Shown here: one piece after another, positions 9,072 through 21,100 of the stretch
Numbering within the stretch: the first letter of the stretch is position 1
Layout: each line of letters starts with the position of its first letter
NCBI GenBank assembly: GCA_021785005.1
Contig: JAJYGT010000157.1
Location: forward strand, 1-35,490
Length of the DNA stretch: 35,490 nt
Source of the DNA: Actinomycetes bacterium
GTDB taxonomy: Bacteria > Actinomycetota > Acidimicrobiia > Acidimicrobiales > Acidimicrobiaceae
Direction: 5' to 3'
Made by a program: the position numbers and the translations under genes
Notes under the pieces: model-generated
What the model saw: only the letters and a program-made list of their open reading frames with translations
The model's database searches: none
What the model was told of the DNA's origin: nothing

Positions 9072-9398
9072 CTAAAGATTCTGTACCTTTATTTCAATAT
9101 CTACTCCAGCCGGTACATCTAGCCTTTGTAAAGAATCCACCGTTTTTGGTGTATGTTCTACGATATCTAAAAGCCTTTTATGCACACGCATCTCAAAATG
9201 CTCTCGCGAATCCTTGTGCTTGTGCGGCGAACGAATCACTGTATAACGAGATGTTTCGGTCGGTAATGGAACCGGACCTTTCACCTTCGCATCGGTTCGC
9301 AACACTGTATCTACGATCTTACGAGTAGAGGAATCTAAGATTGCGGCATCGTAAGCCTTTAGTCGAATACGAATTCGTTGCTTCGAATTGTCAGCCAT
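9072..9398 (-). CDS. rpsJ: Ribosomal protein S10 / NusE
   Basis: S10 is a 30S head protein and also acts as NusE in antitermination and in coupling to NusG. The 108-residue protein is canonical: [15 protein letters not shown], then [21 protein letters not shown] and the C-terminal [10 protein letters not shown]. It lies 132 bases after tuf and is separated from rplC by a terminator, so it belongs transcriptionally with the str operon or has its own promoter. Weak promoter-like TATAGT occurs in the tuf-rpsJ gap. Confidence 0.97.
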   Translation of the reverse strand: MADNSKQRIRIRLKAYDAAILDSSTRKIVDTVLRTDAKVKGPVPLPTETSRYTVIRSPHKHKDSREHFEMRVHKRLLDIVEHTPKTVDSLQRLDVPAGVDIEIKVQNL

Positions 9399-9455
9399 AA
9401 TAATTCCTTCAAGTACTCAAATAATGCGCCATACTATACTAATGCAATAACTACC

Positions 9456-9486
9456 TGACCGACCCCAAATTTCTCGAAGTCGGTCA
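9456..9486 (-). other. Hairpin in the tuf-rpsJ intergenic region
   Basis: A perfect 8-bp inverted repeat, TGACCGAC / GTCGGTCA, spans a 15-base loop and lies 44 bases after the tuf stop. No T-run follows on either strand, so it is not a standard intrinsic terminator. It could be an mRNA-stability or processing structure or part of a weak terminator. The remaining gap contains TATAGT on the minus strand, a possible -10 for rpsJ, but without a good -35. Confidence 0.45.
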
Positions 9487-9530
9487 AATTACCTTGCTCA
9501 TCGGTACAAGCATGGCACGGGCAAGCACCG

Positions 9531-10718
9531 TTACTTTATAATCTTGGTAACTGCTCCTGCGCCAACTGTACGTCCACCCTCACGGATTGCGAAGCGAAGA
9601 CCTTCGTCCATTGCGATAGGCTTTTGCAATTCTACGCGCATGGTGATGTTGTCACCCGGCACGACCATCTCTTTGCCTTCCGGCAAAGTGATCGAGCCAG
9701 TAACGTCAGTAGTTCTAAAGTAAAACTGCGGACGATAATTGTTAAAGAACGGCTTGTGTCGTCCACCTTCTTCTTTGGTTAGCACATAGACGTTAGCATC
9801 AAAGTCGGTGTGAGGAGTTATGGAACCAGGCTTACAAAGAACCTGACCTCGCTCTACATCTGTCTTTTTTGTACCTCGCAAAAGCACACCGACGTTGTCA
9901 CCGGCACGACCCTCATCGAGAATCTTATTGAACATTTCCACGCCAGTACAAACTGTCTTTTGTGTCGCACGAAGTCCAACAATTTCCACTTCATCGGAAA
10001 TCTTGACGATACCCTTCTCAACCTTGCCAGTCACGACGGTACCGCGACCTTGAATCGTAAATACGTCCTCTATCGGCATCAAGAACGGCTTGTCGATGAC
10101 TCGCTCGGGCTCGGGAATATAAGAATCCACCGCATCCATCAGTTCCACGATCTTATTCTGCCATTCAACGTCGCCCTCAAGTGCTTTGAGCGCTGACACA
10201 CGAATCACGGGCGTGTCATCGCCTGGAAATTCATATTCGCTCAATAGCTCACGAACCTCTAGCTCAACAAGATCGAGCAACTCTTCGTCGTCAACCATGT
10301 CGGCCTTGTTCAATGCCACAACAATATATGGCACGCCGACTTGTCGAGCAAGTAGAACGTGCTCACGAGTCTGGGGCATAGGACCGTCTGCGGCAGACAC
10401 CACTAGAATCGCTCCGTCAACCTGGGCCGCACCGGTGATCATATTCTTGATATAGTCAGCGTGACCCGGCATATCGACGTGCGCATAATGCCTCTTTGGA
10501 GTCTCGTACTCGACGTGCGCAATCGAAATTGTTATACCACGTGCACGCTCCTCAGGTGCTTTGTCAATCTGATCGAAAGGCGTAAATTTAACGCCTGGAT
10601 TCCGATCAGCCAATGTCTTTGTAATCGCCGCCGTCAAAGTAGTTTTACCATGGTCGATATGACCCATAGTACCTATATTTATGTGTGGCTTGAGGCGCTC
10701 AAACTTTTGCTTTGCCAT
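9531..10718 (-). CDS. tuf: Translation elongation factor EF-Tu
   Basis: EF-Tu delivers aminoacyl-tRNA to the ribosomal A site as a GTP complex. The 395-residue protein has the P-loop GHIDHGKT at residues 19-26 (isoleucine where most have valine), the switch II motif DMPGH at 82-86, NKADM as the G4 motif, and domains 2 and 3 with [11 protein letters not shown] and the C-terminal [13 protein letters not shown]. It follows fusA by 76 bases, a gap containing a stable hairpin. Only one tuf copy is in view. Confidence 0.98.
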   Translation of the reverse strand: MAKQKFERLKPHINIGTMGHIDHGKTTLTAAITKTLADRNPGVKFTPFDQIDKAPEERARGITISIAHVEYETPKRHYAHVDMPGHADYIKNMITGAAQVDGAILVVSAADGPMPQTREHVLLARQVGVPYIVVALNKADMVDDEELLDLVELEVRELLSEYEFPGDDTPVIRVSALKALEGDVEWQNKIVELMDAVDSYIPEPERVIDKPFLMPIEDVFTIQGRGTVVTGKVEKGIVKISDEVEIVGLRATQKTVCTGVEMFNKILDEGRAGDNVGVLLRGTKKTDVERGQVLCKPGSITPHTDFDANVYVLTKEEGGRHKPFFNNYRPQFYFRTTDVTGSITLPEGKEMVVPGDNITMRVELQKPIAMDEGLRFAIREGGRTVGAGAVTKIIK

Positions 10719-10746
10719 CTCTCCAACTTGCTCCGTTATGTGTGGC

Positions 10747-10767
10747 CGACGTTTATCGAAAACGTCG
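10747..10767 (-). other. Hairpin in the fusA-tuf intergenic region
   Basis: A perfect 8-bp stem, CGACGTTT / AAACGTCG, with a 5-base loop TCGAT lies about 28 bases upstream of the tuf ATG. It is not followed by a T-run, so it does not look like an intrinsic terminator. It may protect or tune the abundant tuf mRNA relative to fusA, or mark an RNA-processing site. The structure is seen directly; its role is inference. Confidence 0.5.
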
Positions 10768-10794
10768 ACTTGCTTACAAGGTAATTATACTAGG

Positions 10795-12879
10795 CTACTC
10801 GCCTCGAACCCGGGCTACTATCTCCTTTGCAATGGAGTCGGGAACCTCTTGGTACGAATTGAATTGCATAGAATATGTGGCGCGCCCTTGCGTGCGCGAC
10901 CTAAGGTCAGTTGAGTAACCAAACATTTCCGAAAGAGGAACCTGAGAACGAATCGTTTGTGTCGATCCTCGCTGGTCCATTCCTTCGATTTTTCCACGCC
11001 TTGAGGACAGATCTCCGATTACGTCACCCATGTACTCATCGGGAGTCACCACCTCAACTGACATTATTGGTTCCAAAAGAACCGGCGACGCTTTCTTGGC
11101 TGCATCCTTAAAAGCCATCGATCCTGCTATTTTGAAAGCCATTTCCGACGAGTCCACATCGTGATACGATCCGTAGGTTAGGAGAACACGTACGTCAACG
11201 GTCGGATAACCTGCCAGAACGCCAGACGTCATAGACTCTTGAATTCCAGCATCAACTGAAGGGATGTATTCCTTGGGAATAACCCCACCAGTAATCTTGT
11301 CAACGAACTCATACCCGCCGCCAGGACCGGTTGGTTCTAACGAAATAACCACGTGACCGTATTGTCCACGGCCACCGCTCTGGCGAATGAACTTACCTTC
11401 AACTTTTTGAACTGCGTTTCTAATAGTCTCGCGATAAGCAACTTGAGGTTTGCCGACATTTGCATCGACCTTAAACTCTCGCAACATTCGATCGACAATC
11501 ACCTCTAGGTGAAGTTCGCCCATACCAGAAATGACTGTTTGACCGGTTTCTTCGTCAGTGCGAATTCTAAACGTAGGATCTTCTTCTGAAAGTGCATAAA
11601 GAGCCCTGCCCATTTTATCCTGGTCGGCTTTTGTTTTGGGTTCAACTGCAACGTGTATAACTGGTTCTGGAAATTCCAATGACTCAAGTATTATTGGTGC
11701 ATCAATGTCACAAAGTGTATCACCTGTAGTTGTATTCTTCAATCCAACTGCTGCAACAATATCCCCAGCAAAAATAGAGTCGATATCTTCTCTATGATTT
11801 GCGTGCATCAACAACAAACGTCCAACGCGCTCTTTTTTATCCTTTGTGCTATTTAGCACAGAAGATCCTTTTTCAAGCTTTCCCGAGTAAACCCTGAAAT
11901 AGGTAAGTTTGCCGACATAAGGATCTGTCATGATCTTAAAGGCGAGTGCTGAAAACGGTTCCTTGTCATCTGCATGACGCTCTAGCTCCGTGGTACCGCG
12001 CAAATCAGTTCCAACGGCAGCTGGAATATCCAATGGACTTGGCAAGACATTCACAACGGCGTCAAGCATGGGTTGTACGCCCTTGTTCTTGAATGCTGAC
12101 CCGCATAAAATCGGAACTCCATATCCTGCGATAGTGGCTGATCGCAAGACCTTCCGCAAAAGAAGAGCCGATATTGGCTCTTCAGCCAAGTACAACTCCA
12201 TCAGATCGTCATCATATGAAGCTAGCGCTTCAACTAACTCTCGATGATAGTTTGCCGCTTCTTCGGCCAATTCTTCGGGAATCTCAACTGTAAAAACTTT
12301 CTCCCCGAGATCGTCCTCATAAACTTGCGCATTCATTTCAACTAGATCAACAATGCCGCGAAAGCCATTTTCTGCTCCGATTGGAAGCTGAATAACAAGA
12401 GGATTGGCATCCAAGCGATCTTTGATCATGTCCACGCAACGGTAGAAATTTGCTCCTATGCGATCCATCTTATTAACAAAGCAAATACGAGGAACATTAT
12501 ATTTGTTTGCCTGACGCCAAACAGTCTCTGTCTGAGGCTCAACCCCGGCTACTGCGTCAAACACAGCCACAGCGCCATCAAGGACTCGCAAAGAGCGCTC
12601 AACTTCCACCGTGAAGTCCACGTGTCCGGGCGTGTCAATGATATTTATACGATGGTCTGCCCAAAAACACGTAGTGGCGGCTGAAGTAATAGTGATTCCA
12701 CGTTCTTGCTCTTGCACCATCCAGTCCATGGTGGCAGCACCCTCATGCACTTCACCGATCTTATAATTCTTACCCGTGTAGTAAAGAATGCGTTCTGTGG
12801 TCGTTGTTTTACCTGCATCGATGTGGGCCATGATGCCGATATTTCTTATTTTCTCTAACGGATATTCTCTAACCGCCAT
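10795..12879 (-). CDS. fusA: Translation elongation factor EF-G
   Basis: EF-G is the GTPase that drives ribosomal translocation and, with RRF, ribosome recycling. The 694-residue protein has the P-loop AHIDAGKT at 18-25, the switch I region [16 protein letters not shown], and NKMDR. Downstream domains include the [10 protein letters not shown]-like segment of domain IV and the C-terminal [27 protein letters not shown] lies close upstream of the ATG. It is separated from rpsG by 252 bases with a consensus TTGACA but only a weak -10, so a separate promoter is possible. Confidence 0.98.
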   Translation of the reverse strand: MAVREYPLEKIRNIGIMAHIDAGKTTTTERILYYTGKNYKIGEVHEGAATMDWMVQEQERGITITSAATTCFWADHRINIIDTPGHVDFTVEVERSLRVLDGAVAVFDAVAGVEPQTETVWRQANKYNVPRICFVNKMDRIGANFYRCVDMIKDRLDANPLVIQLPIGAENGFRGIVDLVEMNAQVYEDDLGEKVFTVEIPEELAEEAANYHRELVEALASYDDDLMELYLAEEPISALLLRKVLRSATIAGYGVPILCGSAFKNKGVQPMLDAVVNVLPSPLDIPAAVGTDLRGTTELERHADDKEPFSALAFKIMTDPYVGKLTYFRVYSGKLEKGSSVLNSTKDKKERVGRLLLMHANHREDIDSIFAGDIVAAVGLKNTTTGDTLCDIDAPIILESLEFPEPVIHVAVEPKTKADQDKMGRALYALSEEDPTFRIRTDEETGQTVISGMGELHLEVIVDRMLREFKVDANVGKPQVAYRETIRNAVQKVEGKFIRQSGGRGQYGHVVISLEPTGPGGGYEFVDKITGGVIPKEYIPSVDAGIQESMTSGVLAGYPTVDVRVLLTYGSYHDVDSSEMAFKIAGSMAFKDAAKKASPVLLEPIMSVEVVTPDEYMGDVIGDLSSRRGKIEGMDQRGSTQTIRSQVPLSEMFGYSTDLRSRTQGRATYSMQFNSYQEVPDSIAKEIVARVRGE

Positions 12880-13131
12880 CTTGTCCCTCGATCATAAATT
12901 TAAGCACACCATACTGGCAGCTCTCAACCACGTCTAATCAAAATCGTTGCATCTGACTATTTCGCGCTAAACAGCTACGTAACACCACTAAGTCTGGAAA
13001 CCACCAGCAAAACTAACTTTTAAAATTATTACTGATGACTAAAGATCTTCATCTCAAAACATCATCAAAATCTTGTCAACTAACAATACTCAGCTAATAC
13101 AGCTAAAGAACCTTAAAGTCCAATTACCTAT

Positions 13132-13602
13132 CTACCAGCGATAATGAGCAAACGCCTTGTTGGATTCTGCCATTTTGTGCAAATCCTCACGACGTTTCAC
13201 CGATGCTCCAACGCCGTTAGACGCATCTAGTATTTCATTCGCCAAACGAAGAACCATGCTCTTTTCGCGACGCTTACGCGAATAAGACACGATCCAGCGG
13301 ATTGAAAGTGTATGAGCTCTACGACTTTTCACCTCGACGGGAACTTGGTACGTAGCGCCACCCACACGACGCGACCGAACTTCTAACTCCGGCTTCGTGT
13401 TTTCAATTGCCTTTTTCAGCACAGTCAAAGGATCGCTACCGGTTCTCTCTTTAATGTTATCAAGTGCGCCGTATACGATAGTTTCTGCAAGCGTCTTTTT
13501 ACCTCTAGAAAGAATCTTGTTGATCAACTGAGTAACTAACGTGGAGTGGTAAATGGGGTCTGCGACAATCTCTCTTCTTGGTGCTGGACCTTTACGAGGC
13601 AT
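13132..13602 (-). CDS. rpsG: Ribosomal protein S7
   Basis: S7 nucleates assembly of the 30S head and contacts E-site tRNA. The 156-residue protein is canonical, with [20 protein letters not shown] at the start, the [13 protein letters not shown] motif, and the C-terminal helix ending [13 protein letters not shown] lies 6 bases upstream, inside the end of rpsL, and its ATG directly follows the rpsL stop, so the pair is coupled. In E. coli S7 represses this operon; nothing here tests that. Confidence 0.97.
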   Translation of the reverse strand: MPRKGPAPRREIVADPIYHSTLVTQLINKILSRGKKTLAETIVYGALDNIKERTGSDPLTVLKKAIENTKPELEVRSRRVGGATYQVPVEVKSRRAHTLSIRWIVSYSRKRREKSMVLRLANEILDASNGVGASVKRREDLHKMAESNKAFAHYRW

Positions 13603-13974
13603 TTACTTCTCCTTCTTAGCGCCGTAACGACTACGTGCTTGTTTACGATTCTTTACACCTGAAGTATCAAGCGCTCCCCGAATAATTTTATATCTCACAC
13701 CAGGAAGGTCTTTAACACGACCTCCTCTTACAAGAACAATCGAGTGCTCCTGTAAATTGTGTCCAACACCTGGAATATAAGCTGTTATCTCAACACCGGA
13801 AGTCAATCGAACACGCGCAACTTTTCGTAGCGCTGAGTTAGGCTTCTTGGGTGTGGTGGTATAAACTCTCGTACAAACGCCTCGGCGTTGCGGAGCACCT
13901 TTTAGAGCCGGCGTTTTAGTCTTCGAACGCTTCGACTCTCTACCTGTACGTACAAGCTGTGCAATGGTGGGCAT
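13603..13974 (-). CDS. rpsL: Ribosomal protein S12
   Basis: S12 sits at the decoding centre and controls accuracy. The 123-residue protein contains [18 protein letters not shown] with lysine at position 43, and [13 protein letters not shown] with K88 and D89, so the classical streptomycin-resistance positions are wild type and the aspartate that is beta-methylthiolated in many bacteria is present. It is the first gene of the str operon, preceded by a 270-base gap with a hairpin and a promoter-like -10. GAGAG precedes the ATG. Confidence 0.97.
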   Translation of the reverse strand: MPTIAQLVRTGRESKRSKTKTPALKGAPQRRGVCTRVYTTTPKKPNSALRKVARVRLTSGVEITAYIPGVGHNLQEHSIVLVRGGRVKDLPGVRYKIIRGALDTSGVKNRKQARSRYGAKKEK

Positions 13975-14072
13975 CGGATTCTCTCTTATTCACAAAACAA
14001 ACTTAGGCACAAAAACCAGCGCCAACAAATAAAACTTTTTCGGCATGAACTCTATCACTTCATAGCGCGCCC

Positions 14073-14099
14073 GTCGTCATTTTTGGTACATATGACGAC
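14073..14099 (-). promoter_or_regulatory. Hairpin in the rpsL leader
   Basis: A perfect 8-bp inverted repeat, GTCGTCAT / ATGACGAC, with an 11-base loop lies in the leader about 100 bases before the rpsL ATG and just downstream of the candidate -10. It lacks a T-run. By position it could be a 5' UTR element for S12/S7 control or mRNA stability, but I recognise no known family. Confidence 0.4.
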
Positions 14100-14115
14100 A
14101 CTTTGCCAAACTAAT

Positions 14116-14121
14116 ACTATA
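14116..14121 (-). promoter_or_regulatory. Candidate -10 for the str operon
   Basis: TATAGT on the minus strand matches the sigma-70 -10 consensus at five of six positions, in the gap between rpoC and rpsL. No convincing -35 lies 16-18 bases upstream. A promoter is expected here because a strong hairpin follows rpoC, but this particular assignment is tentative. Confidence 0.3.
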
Positions 14122-14195
14122 GATTAGCAGTGGCTAAACTCCTGCAATTATCGACCTTCTCGAATCCTTGGCGTGAAGAATTTCCCCGATGGAGT

Positions 14196-14229
14196 CCTGG
14201 ATGAATTCTCATTTAAGAATTCATCCAGG
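14196..14229 (-). terminator. Long hairpin after rpoC, probable terminator
   Basis: A perfect 14-bp stem, CCTGGATGAATTCT paired with AGAATTCATCCAGG, closes a 6-base loop and begins 16 bases after the rpoC stop. Its position suggests transcription termination or 3'-end protection of the rpoBC mRNA. There is no T-run after the stem on either strand, so it would be a U-less terminator or an RNase barrier rather than a classical intrinsic terminator. Confidence 0.6.
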
Positions 14230-14244
14230 CCAAGCCATGAATTT

Positions 14245-17200
14245 TCACTGAGCACCGGACTCAGGTAAATCATGAAAATCGAGGTCAGTACTTGCGTAAA
14301 TACCCGATTCCTCCACTTCGGCTTCTACCCCAGCGAGCTCTGACTCACCAGGTTCTCCAAAATCATCAAAATCATCACCGCTAGACCAGTAGGACATCTT
14401 TCGAGCATGGGGGGTGGCCACTTGAACGCTTCGATAAAGTCCCATACCAGTTCCAGCAGGTATCAACTTGCCGATAATGATATTTTCTTTCAGACCCAAC
14501 AGTCCGTCAGAACGTCCTTCAATAGCAGCCTCAGTTAAAACCCTGGTAGTTTCCTGGAAAGACGCAGCCGACAGCCACGATTCCGTGGCAAGGCTGGCTT
14601 TTGTAATTCCCATTAACTCCGGCCGACCAAGAGCTGGCATCAAATCCTTAGATGTTAGTTCAACATTACGATCGTGATAGATACGGGCGTCAACACGTTC
14701 TCCGGGCAAGAAGCTAGAATCTCCAGGTTCGGCAACAGTCACCTTTTTGAGCATCTGTCGCACGATCAGTTCGATATGCTTGTCATGGATCGATACGCCT
14801 TGATCCCTATAGACCTTCTGCACCTCTTCAACAAGATACTGCTGAACTTCGCGCATGCCTTTTATCTCTAGAAGTTCCTTTGGATCTTTAGGACCATCTA
14901 CCAGAACGTCACCGGCTTCGACGGAGGCACCTTGTGCAACTTCCAAGCGCTGCTTCATAGTCAAGTCAGTTTCGTGACGGTTACCATCGTCATCGACTAC
15001 CACCACTTTACGATGATTGTCTGAATCTTCGATTTGAATGATGCCGGAGCTATGAGCTAAGACAGCGGCTCCCTTAGGCGTACGCGCTTCAAAAAGCTCG
15101 ACGACTCGCGGTAGACCGTGTGTTATATCGGCGCCCGCAACACCACCCTGGTGGAATGTACGCATTGTCAACTGAGTCCCTGGCTCACCAATCGACTGAG
15201 CTGCAATTACACCAACTGCCTCACCTAGATCAATAAGACGTCCAGCACTAAGTGACTGTCCGTAGCAAACTCGGCATACTCCGTGAGGAGTCTCGCAAGT
15301 TAATACTGACCGAACTCGTATCCTTTCGACCGCTTCATCATCTCGAAGCGTAGCCAAAACAGCGTCGTCAATCAAAGTCCCCGTTTTTATCTCGGTTCCG
15401 TCCATCAAGGTAACATCCTCAACAAGAACTCGGCCATAGATACGAGTCTCTAGATACGAACTCCGTTTCGCCTCGTCAGGAGCAATGTGGTCCATCCAAA
15501 TACCACGAGTACTACCACAGTCGTCGACGCGCACAATCATTTCCTGTGCTACATCAACAAGTCGGCGTGTCAAGTATCCAGAGTCCGCCGTCCTCAACGC
15601 TGTGTCTGCAAGACCTTTTCTCGCACCGTGCGTGGAAATAAAGTACTCTAGAACTGAAAGTCCTTCACGAAACGACGACTTGATCGGCCTTGGTATCATC
15701 TCTCCTCGCGGATTAGACACCAATCCCTTCATACCAGAAATCTGCCTGATCTGCTGCGAGTTACCTCGAGCACCTGAATCAACCATCATGTCTAGGGGGT
15801 TGAACTCAAAAGACGATAACATCGTCTCCATTGCTCGACCGATCTCAGAGTTTGCAGAGGTCCATATCTCGACCTCTTTCTGCCGACGTTCGTCGTCAGT
15901 TATAATTCCGCGCTTGAACTGCAGTTCGGCCTTTTCGGCCTCTTTCTCGTACCGATCCAGGATCTCACCTTTTACTGCTGGAGTCTTGACATCGTCAATT
16001 GAGATCGTCAACCCGGATCTTGCTGCAAAACGAAAACCTAAAGACTTAATTGCATCTAATGCTCTCGCCACTTCTTGCTTTGAATAGGCATTCGCAATCT
16101 CTTCCACAATCGTTGCAATTGGAGTTGCCTTCTTGCCAATAAGTGTGTTTACAAAACGAAAACCATCTGGCAAAGCCGCATTGAAAAAGACGCGTCCAGC
16201 GGTTGTGTTTATCGCTTCAAACCCATCCTCAGTAGCACGGCGCATAATGATGCGAGCATGAAGATCCAGCTCACCAGTATCAAAAGCCCATTCCACTTCG
16301 TACTGATTGCGAAACACCTTACCCTCGCCCTTACGTCCAGCTATTTCCATGGTTAGGTAGTAAATACCGAACACCATATCCTGTGTGGGAACCGTTATAG
16401 GGCGACCCGTAGCAGGAGACAAAATGTTATTCGCCGACAGCATTAGTACGCGAGCCTCGGCTTGAGCCTCGGCACTAAGCGGCAAGTGAACAGCCATCTG
16501 ATCGCCATCGAAGTCAGCGTTAAAGGCTGAGCAAACCAGAGGGTGAATCTGAATCGCTTTTCCATCCACTAAAACTGGCTCAAACGCCTGAATACCTAGC
16601 CGGTGAAGCGTAGGTGCTCGGTTCAAAAGAACCGGATGCTCCTTTACCACTTCCTCTAGGACTTTCCAAACTTCATTTCGGCGTCGTTCCACCATTCGTT
16701 TGGCAGACTTAATGTTTTGCGCATACTCACCTTGCACAAGTTTCTTCATCACAAACGGCTTAAAGAGTTCCAAGCCCATTTGTTTTGGAATACCACACTG
16801 GTGCAATTTCAGAGTAGGGCCAACCACGATAACTGATCGACCGGAATAGTCAACTCTTTTACCAAGCAAGTTCTGACGAAATCTACCTTGCTTACCTTTT
16901 AACATATCCGAAAGACTTTTCAGCGGTCGATTTCCAGGTCCAACCACCGGCCGTCCACGTCTACCATTGTCGAACAATGCATCAACGGCCTCTTGCAACA
17001 TTCGCTTCTCGTTGTTCACGATAATCTCAGGTGCGGAAAGATCCAAAAGTCGCTTAAGACGATTATTACGGTTTATCACACGACGATATAAATCGTTCAA
17101 GTCTGACGTTGCAAACCGCCCACCATCAAGCTGCACCATCGGTCGCAAGTCAGGCGGTATAACTGGAATTACATCCATAATCATCGAATTTGGCTTGTTG

Positions 17201-18174
17201 GACTTGGCCCCTTCTTTCGAAGCAGCATTAAAGGCAGACACGATCTTCAAGCGCTTGATAGCCTTTTGGCGTCTTTGCGCCGAAAGAGGTTTTCTGCCGT
17301 CAGTTGGATCGATAATCTCACGAAGCTTGGTCTCTTCTTCGCCCAAGTCAAGGCGTGCGATCAACTTTGCGATCGCCTCAGCGCCCATTCCACCTTCGAA
17401 GTATTCACCGAACCTCTCGCGAAGCTCTCTCCACAACACTTCATCTTCAATTATAAGACGTCCATGAAGGTCCTTGAAAGCGTCGAAAGCCTTTTCGGCT
17501 ACTTCTACTTCTCGATCCAAACGGACACGAGTCATCTCGATACGTTGTTCAGCACGCTTTTGCGCGGCACGCAATTCTGCGTCCTTCGCCCCTTTTGCTT
17601 CTAATTCTGCTAGCTCGTCTTCATTTTCTTTGAAAATGGCATCGAGATCAAGATTCTTGCGATTCTCAATTTCTTTTAGTGCGATTCGATGCTCGACTTC
17701 TAAGTTCTCAAGGTCAGCATGACGTTTTTCTTCGTCCACCCAGGTAACAAGATTAGCCGCAAAGTAAATTACTTTCTCTAGCTGCTTGGCCTTTAGTTCC
17801 TCTTTTAGGGTAGTTCCCATCAACAGATACGCCAGCCAAGATCGAGTTCCTCTCAGATACCAGATATGAACGACCGGGGCAGCTAATTCAATGTGTCCCA
17901 TGCGCTCGCGACGAACCTTATTGCGTGTCACTTCAACGCCGCAACGTTCACAGATGATTCCTTTGAAACGCACTCGCTTGTATTTACCACAAGCACATTC
18001 CCAGTCCTTTGTAGGACCAAAGATTTTCTCGCAAAAAAGACCATCGCGCTCTGGTCGCAACGTTCGATAGTTGATCGTTTCCGGCTTTTTTACTTCGCCA
18101 TGCGACCAATACCGAATTGCGTCCGAACTCGCGATACCGATTCGAAGGCTACTGAATTCATTAACATCAATCAT
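14245..18174 (-). CDS. rpoC: RNA polymerase beta' subunit
   Basis: The beta' subunit forms the clamp and provides the catalytic aspartates. The 1309-residue protein has the N-terminal zinc ribbon with C60, C62, C75 and C78, the catalytic loop NADFDGD at 552-558, the bridge helix and trigger loop region ([17 protein letters not shown]), and the second zinc site around CGSTRG, CETPHG and CRVCYG. The N-terminal insertion around residues 145-230 is helical and highly charged, as in actinobacteria. It starts 5 bases after the rpoB stop. Confidence 0.98.
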   Translation of the reverse strand: MIDVNEFSSLRIGIASSDAIRYWSHGEVKKPETINYRTLRPERDGLFCEKIFGPTKDWECACGKYKRVRFKGIICERCGVEVTRNKVRRERMGHIELAAPVVHIWYLRGTRSWLAYLLMGTTLKEELKAKQLEKVIYFAANLVTWVDEEKRHADLENLEVEHRIALKEIENRKNLDLDAIFKENEDELAELEAKGAKDAELRAAQKRAEQRIEMTRVRLDREVEVAEKAFDAFKDLHGRLIIEDEVLWRELRERFGEYFEGGMGAEAIAKLIARLDLGEEETKLREIIDPTDGRKPLSAQRRQKAIKRLKIVSAFNAASKEGAKSNKPNSMIMDVIPVIPPDLRPMVQLDGGRFATSDLNDLYRRVINRNNRLKRLLDLSAPEIIVNNEKRMLQEAVDALFDNGRRGRPVVGPGNRPLKSLSDMLKGKQGRFRQNLLGKRVDYSGRSVIVVGPTLKLHQCGIPKQMGLELFKPFVMKKLVQGEYAQNIKSAKRMVERRRNEVWKVLEEVVKEHPVLLNRAPTLHRLGIQAFEPVLVDGKAIQIHPLVCSAFNADFDGDQMAVHLPLSAEAQAEARVLMLSANNILSPATGRPITVPTQDMVFGIYYLTMEIAGRKGEGKVFRNQYEVEWAFDTGELDLHARIIMRRATEDGFEAINTTAGRVFFNAALPDGFRFVNTLIGKKATPIATIVEEIANAYSKQEVARALDAIKSLGFRFAARSGLTISIDDVKTPAVKGEILDRYEKEAEKAELQFKRGIITDDERRQKEVEIWTSANSEIGRAMETMLSSFEFNPLDMMVDSGARGNSQQIRQISGMKGLVSNPRGEMIPRPIKSSFREGLSVLEYFISTHGARKGLADTALRTADSGYLTRRLVDVAQEMIVRVDDCGSTRGIWMDHIAPDEAKRSSYLETRIYGRVLVEDVTLMDGTEIKTGTLIDDAVLATLRDDEAVERIRVRSVLTCETPHGVCRVCYGQSLSAGRLIDLGEAVGVIAAQSIGEPGTQLTMRTFHQGGVAGADITHGLPRVVELFEARTPKGAAVLAHSSGIIQIEDSDNHRKVVVVDDDGNRHETDLTMKQRLEVAQGASVEAGDVLVDGPKDPKELLEIKGMREVQQYLVEEVQKVYRDQGVSIHDKHIELIVRQMLKKVTVAEPGDSSFLPGERVDARIYHDRNVELTSKDLMPALGRPELMGITKASLATESWLSAASFQETTRVLTEAAIEGRSDGLLGLKENIIIGKLIPAGTGMGLYRSVQVATPHARKMSYWSSGDDFDDFGEPGESELAGVEAEVEESGIYASTDLDFHDLPESGAQ

Positions 18175-18179
18175 TACTT

Positions 18180-21100
18180 CTAAAAGCTCCCTTCTCCTCC
18201 GTAGCGCCTTCTGCCATCCTCATAATCAGAACCACGCTCGGGTCTCGCAAGCGAAATCCCAAGTTGTTCAGTTGTTCTGAATGCGTCTTCATCGATCTCA
18301 CGTATTTCGATCTCTTCTCCGCTGCGAGACAAAACCTCTACGTCAAGACCTAGTGACTGCATTTCTTTAATGAGAACCTTGAAGCTCTCCGGTATTCCTG
18401 GCTCAGGTATATTCTCGCCCTTGACGATCGCCTCATAGACTTTTACCCGTCCAAGCACATCATCTGACTTGATAGTTAGAAGCTCTTGAAGTGCATATGC
18501 TGCGCCATACGCCTCCAGTGCCCATACCTCCATCTCGCCGAATCTTTGACCACCAAATTGGGCTTTACCACCAAGTGGTTGCTGCGTGATCATAGAGTAT
18601 GGTCCCGTTGACCTGGCGTGTATCTTGTCATCTACAAGGTGAGCAAGTTTCAAAATATAAACGTAGCCAACTGAAATTGGATTGTCATATTTTTCACCGG
18701 TACGACCGTTATAAAGTGTAACTTTACCGTTATCACCGATCAACCTCTCGCCATCTCGAGTTTCCGGATTTAGGTTTCTAAAAATACTCTGAATCGTTGG
18801 ATGACGCCCAGATTTATCTTCTTCATCCCAGTGAGCGCCGTCGAAAACTGGCGTAGCAATCCAAGTAGATGGAGTTGTACGCGGACGCGTCTTAGTTTCG
18901 GTTCCCCTAATTGGCACTGTTGCGAGCGGGTTAGATGCCCATCCCCAACGAGCTGCGTACCCTAAATGAGATTCGAGAACCTGTCCAACGTTCATTCGGC
19001 TAGGAACACCAAGCGGATTCAAAATAATATCGACCGGAGTTCCATCTTCCATATATGGCATATCCTCAATCGGAAGAATCTTAGATATAACGCCCTTATT
19101 ACCATGGCGTCCTGCAAGTTTGTCGCCTTCGGTTATCTTACGACGTTGCGCCACATAGACACGAACGAGTTGATTGACCCCAGCGGCAAGATCTGGATTG
19201 TCATCTCGCGAAAACACTTTCACGTCAATAACTTTGCCATACTCACCATGGGGAACCTTGAGTGAGGTATCTCTCACTTCCCTGGACTTTTCACCAAAAA
19301 TCGCTCTTAGCAAACGTTCTTCTGGAGTAAGTTCGGTCTCACCTTTCGGCGTAACTTTACCTACCAAAATATCGTTCGGTCCCACCTCAGCGCCGATGCG
19401 TACAATTCCACGCTCATCCAGATCAGCTAAAATCTCTTCGGATAAATTCGGTATATCTCGAGTTATTTCCTCTGGTCCAAGCCGGGTCTCACGTGCGTCA
19501 GTTTCGTGTTGATCAATGTGAATAGAGGTCAATACGTCATCTTTTACAAGGCGTTGAGAAAGAATAATCGCATCTTCATAGTTGTATCCCTCCCATGGCA
19601 TAAATGCCACTAAGAGGTTCTTACCCAGTGCTAAATCGCCATTGTGTGTTGCAGGGCCGTCAGCTAGTACGTCTCCCTTTTCCACACGCACTCCCACGTC
19701 AACCAAAACCTTCTGGTTGAAGCTGGTATTTTGGTTAGAGCGACGGAATTTCGCTACGCTATAGATTTTTCTGCCCAAAGGACGTGAATACCTGTCGCTC
19801 TCGCCGACCTCGTACTCCACAGTCACGTGGTCTCCAGCCACATCAACTACGGTTCCAACGCCTTCAGCCAGCACTACATCGCCTGCATCTTTAGCAGCGC
19901 GTGCCTCTACACCAGTTCCAATATACGGAGCTTCTGGCACCAAAAGAGGAACCGCTTGCTTTTGCATGTTGGCGCCCATCAGAGCTCGGTTAGCATCATC
20001 GTGTTCGATAAATGGAATCAAAGACGTCGATACCGATACAATTTGTTTTGGAGATACATCCATTAGCTCAACGTCTTTGGCCAAAACGAAGTCAATCTCC
20101 GAAGTAGAACCATACGATGTCGTGTCAGCACCAACTCTAACTTCGGCACCAATTGGACCACGACGAACCAAAACTTTATCTTCTAAGAATCGACCATTCT
20201 TATCCAATGGAACATTGGCCTGAGCGATGATATATCGTTCTTCTTCATCTGCAGAAAAGTATTGGATTTCATCCGTAACAACGCCATCTACGACTTTTCG
20301 ATACGGCGTCTCTATGAATCCAAATGCGTTGATTCGCGCGTAACTGGCCAATGCACCAATTAAACCAATGTTCGGTCCTTCTGGAGTTTCAATTGGGCAC
20401 ATTCGACCGTAATGCGAAGTATGAACGTCGCGAACTTCGAACCCAGCTCGCTCACGAGACAATCCCCCAGGCCCTAGGGCTGACAGTCGTCTTTTGTGCG
20501 CCAAACCGGAAAGTGAGTTGACTTGATCCATAAACTGACTCAACTGAGAAGTCGCAAAGAACTCCTTAATCGCTGAGGTAACCGGACGAATATTGATAAG
20601 AGTTTGTGGCGTTATAGCTTCAACATCTTGAGTAGACATCCGTTCTTTTACCAGTCGCTCAAGGCGTGATAAACCAAGTCTTAGCTGATTTTGAATCAAC
20701 TCTCCAACGCTTCTAACGCGCCTATTGGCAAAGTGATCTTGATCGTCGAGGCGGTACCCCGGTGTAGCGTCTACCAAACGCAACATGTACGATATGGCAG
20801 CAAAGATCTCGCCCGGAGTAAGTGTCGTCACATTATCCGCTGGAACAGGGATGTCGATGCCCAAAATCTTTGAAAGATTCTCTATTTCTGGACCAAGCTT
20901 TCGGGAAAGCTTGTATCGGCCAACACGAGTGAGATCATAACGCTTCGAGGAAAAAAATGAATTTTCAAAATAGTTTCGAGCAGACTCAATATTTTGCAGG
21001 TCAGCAGGACGTACTCGCTTGTAAATCTCAAGAAGTGCTTCGTCTTGGGTCTTAAAAATATTTTTATCCTTCTGCCACTGATCCGCAAGAAATGGATTTG

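Noticed and set aside
15485-16087. A 200-codon plus-strand frame opposite rpoC
   Set aside because: It is antisense to a highly conserved stretch of rpoC, has no Shine-Dalgarno sequence and no family features; similar frames oppose rpoB and the ribosomal genes.
16967-17467. A 166-codon plus-strand frame opposite rpoC
   Set aside because: It is an S/R-rich mirror of conserved rpoC codons, not an independent gene.
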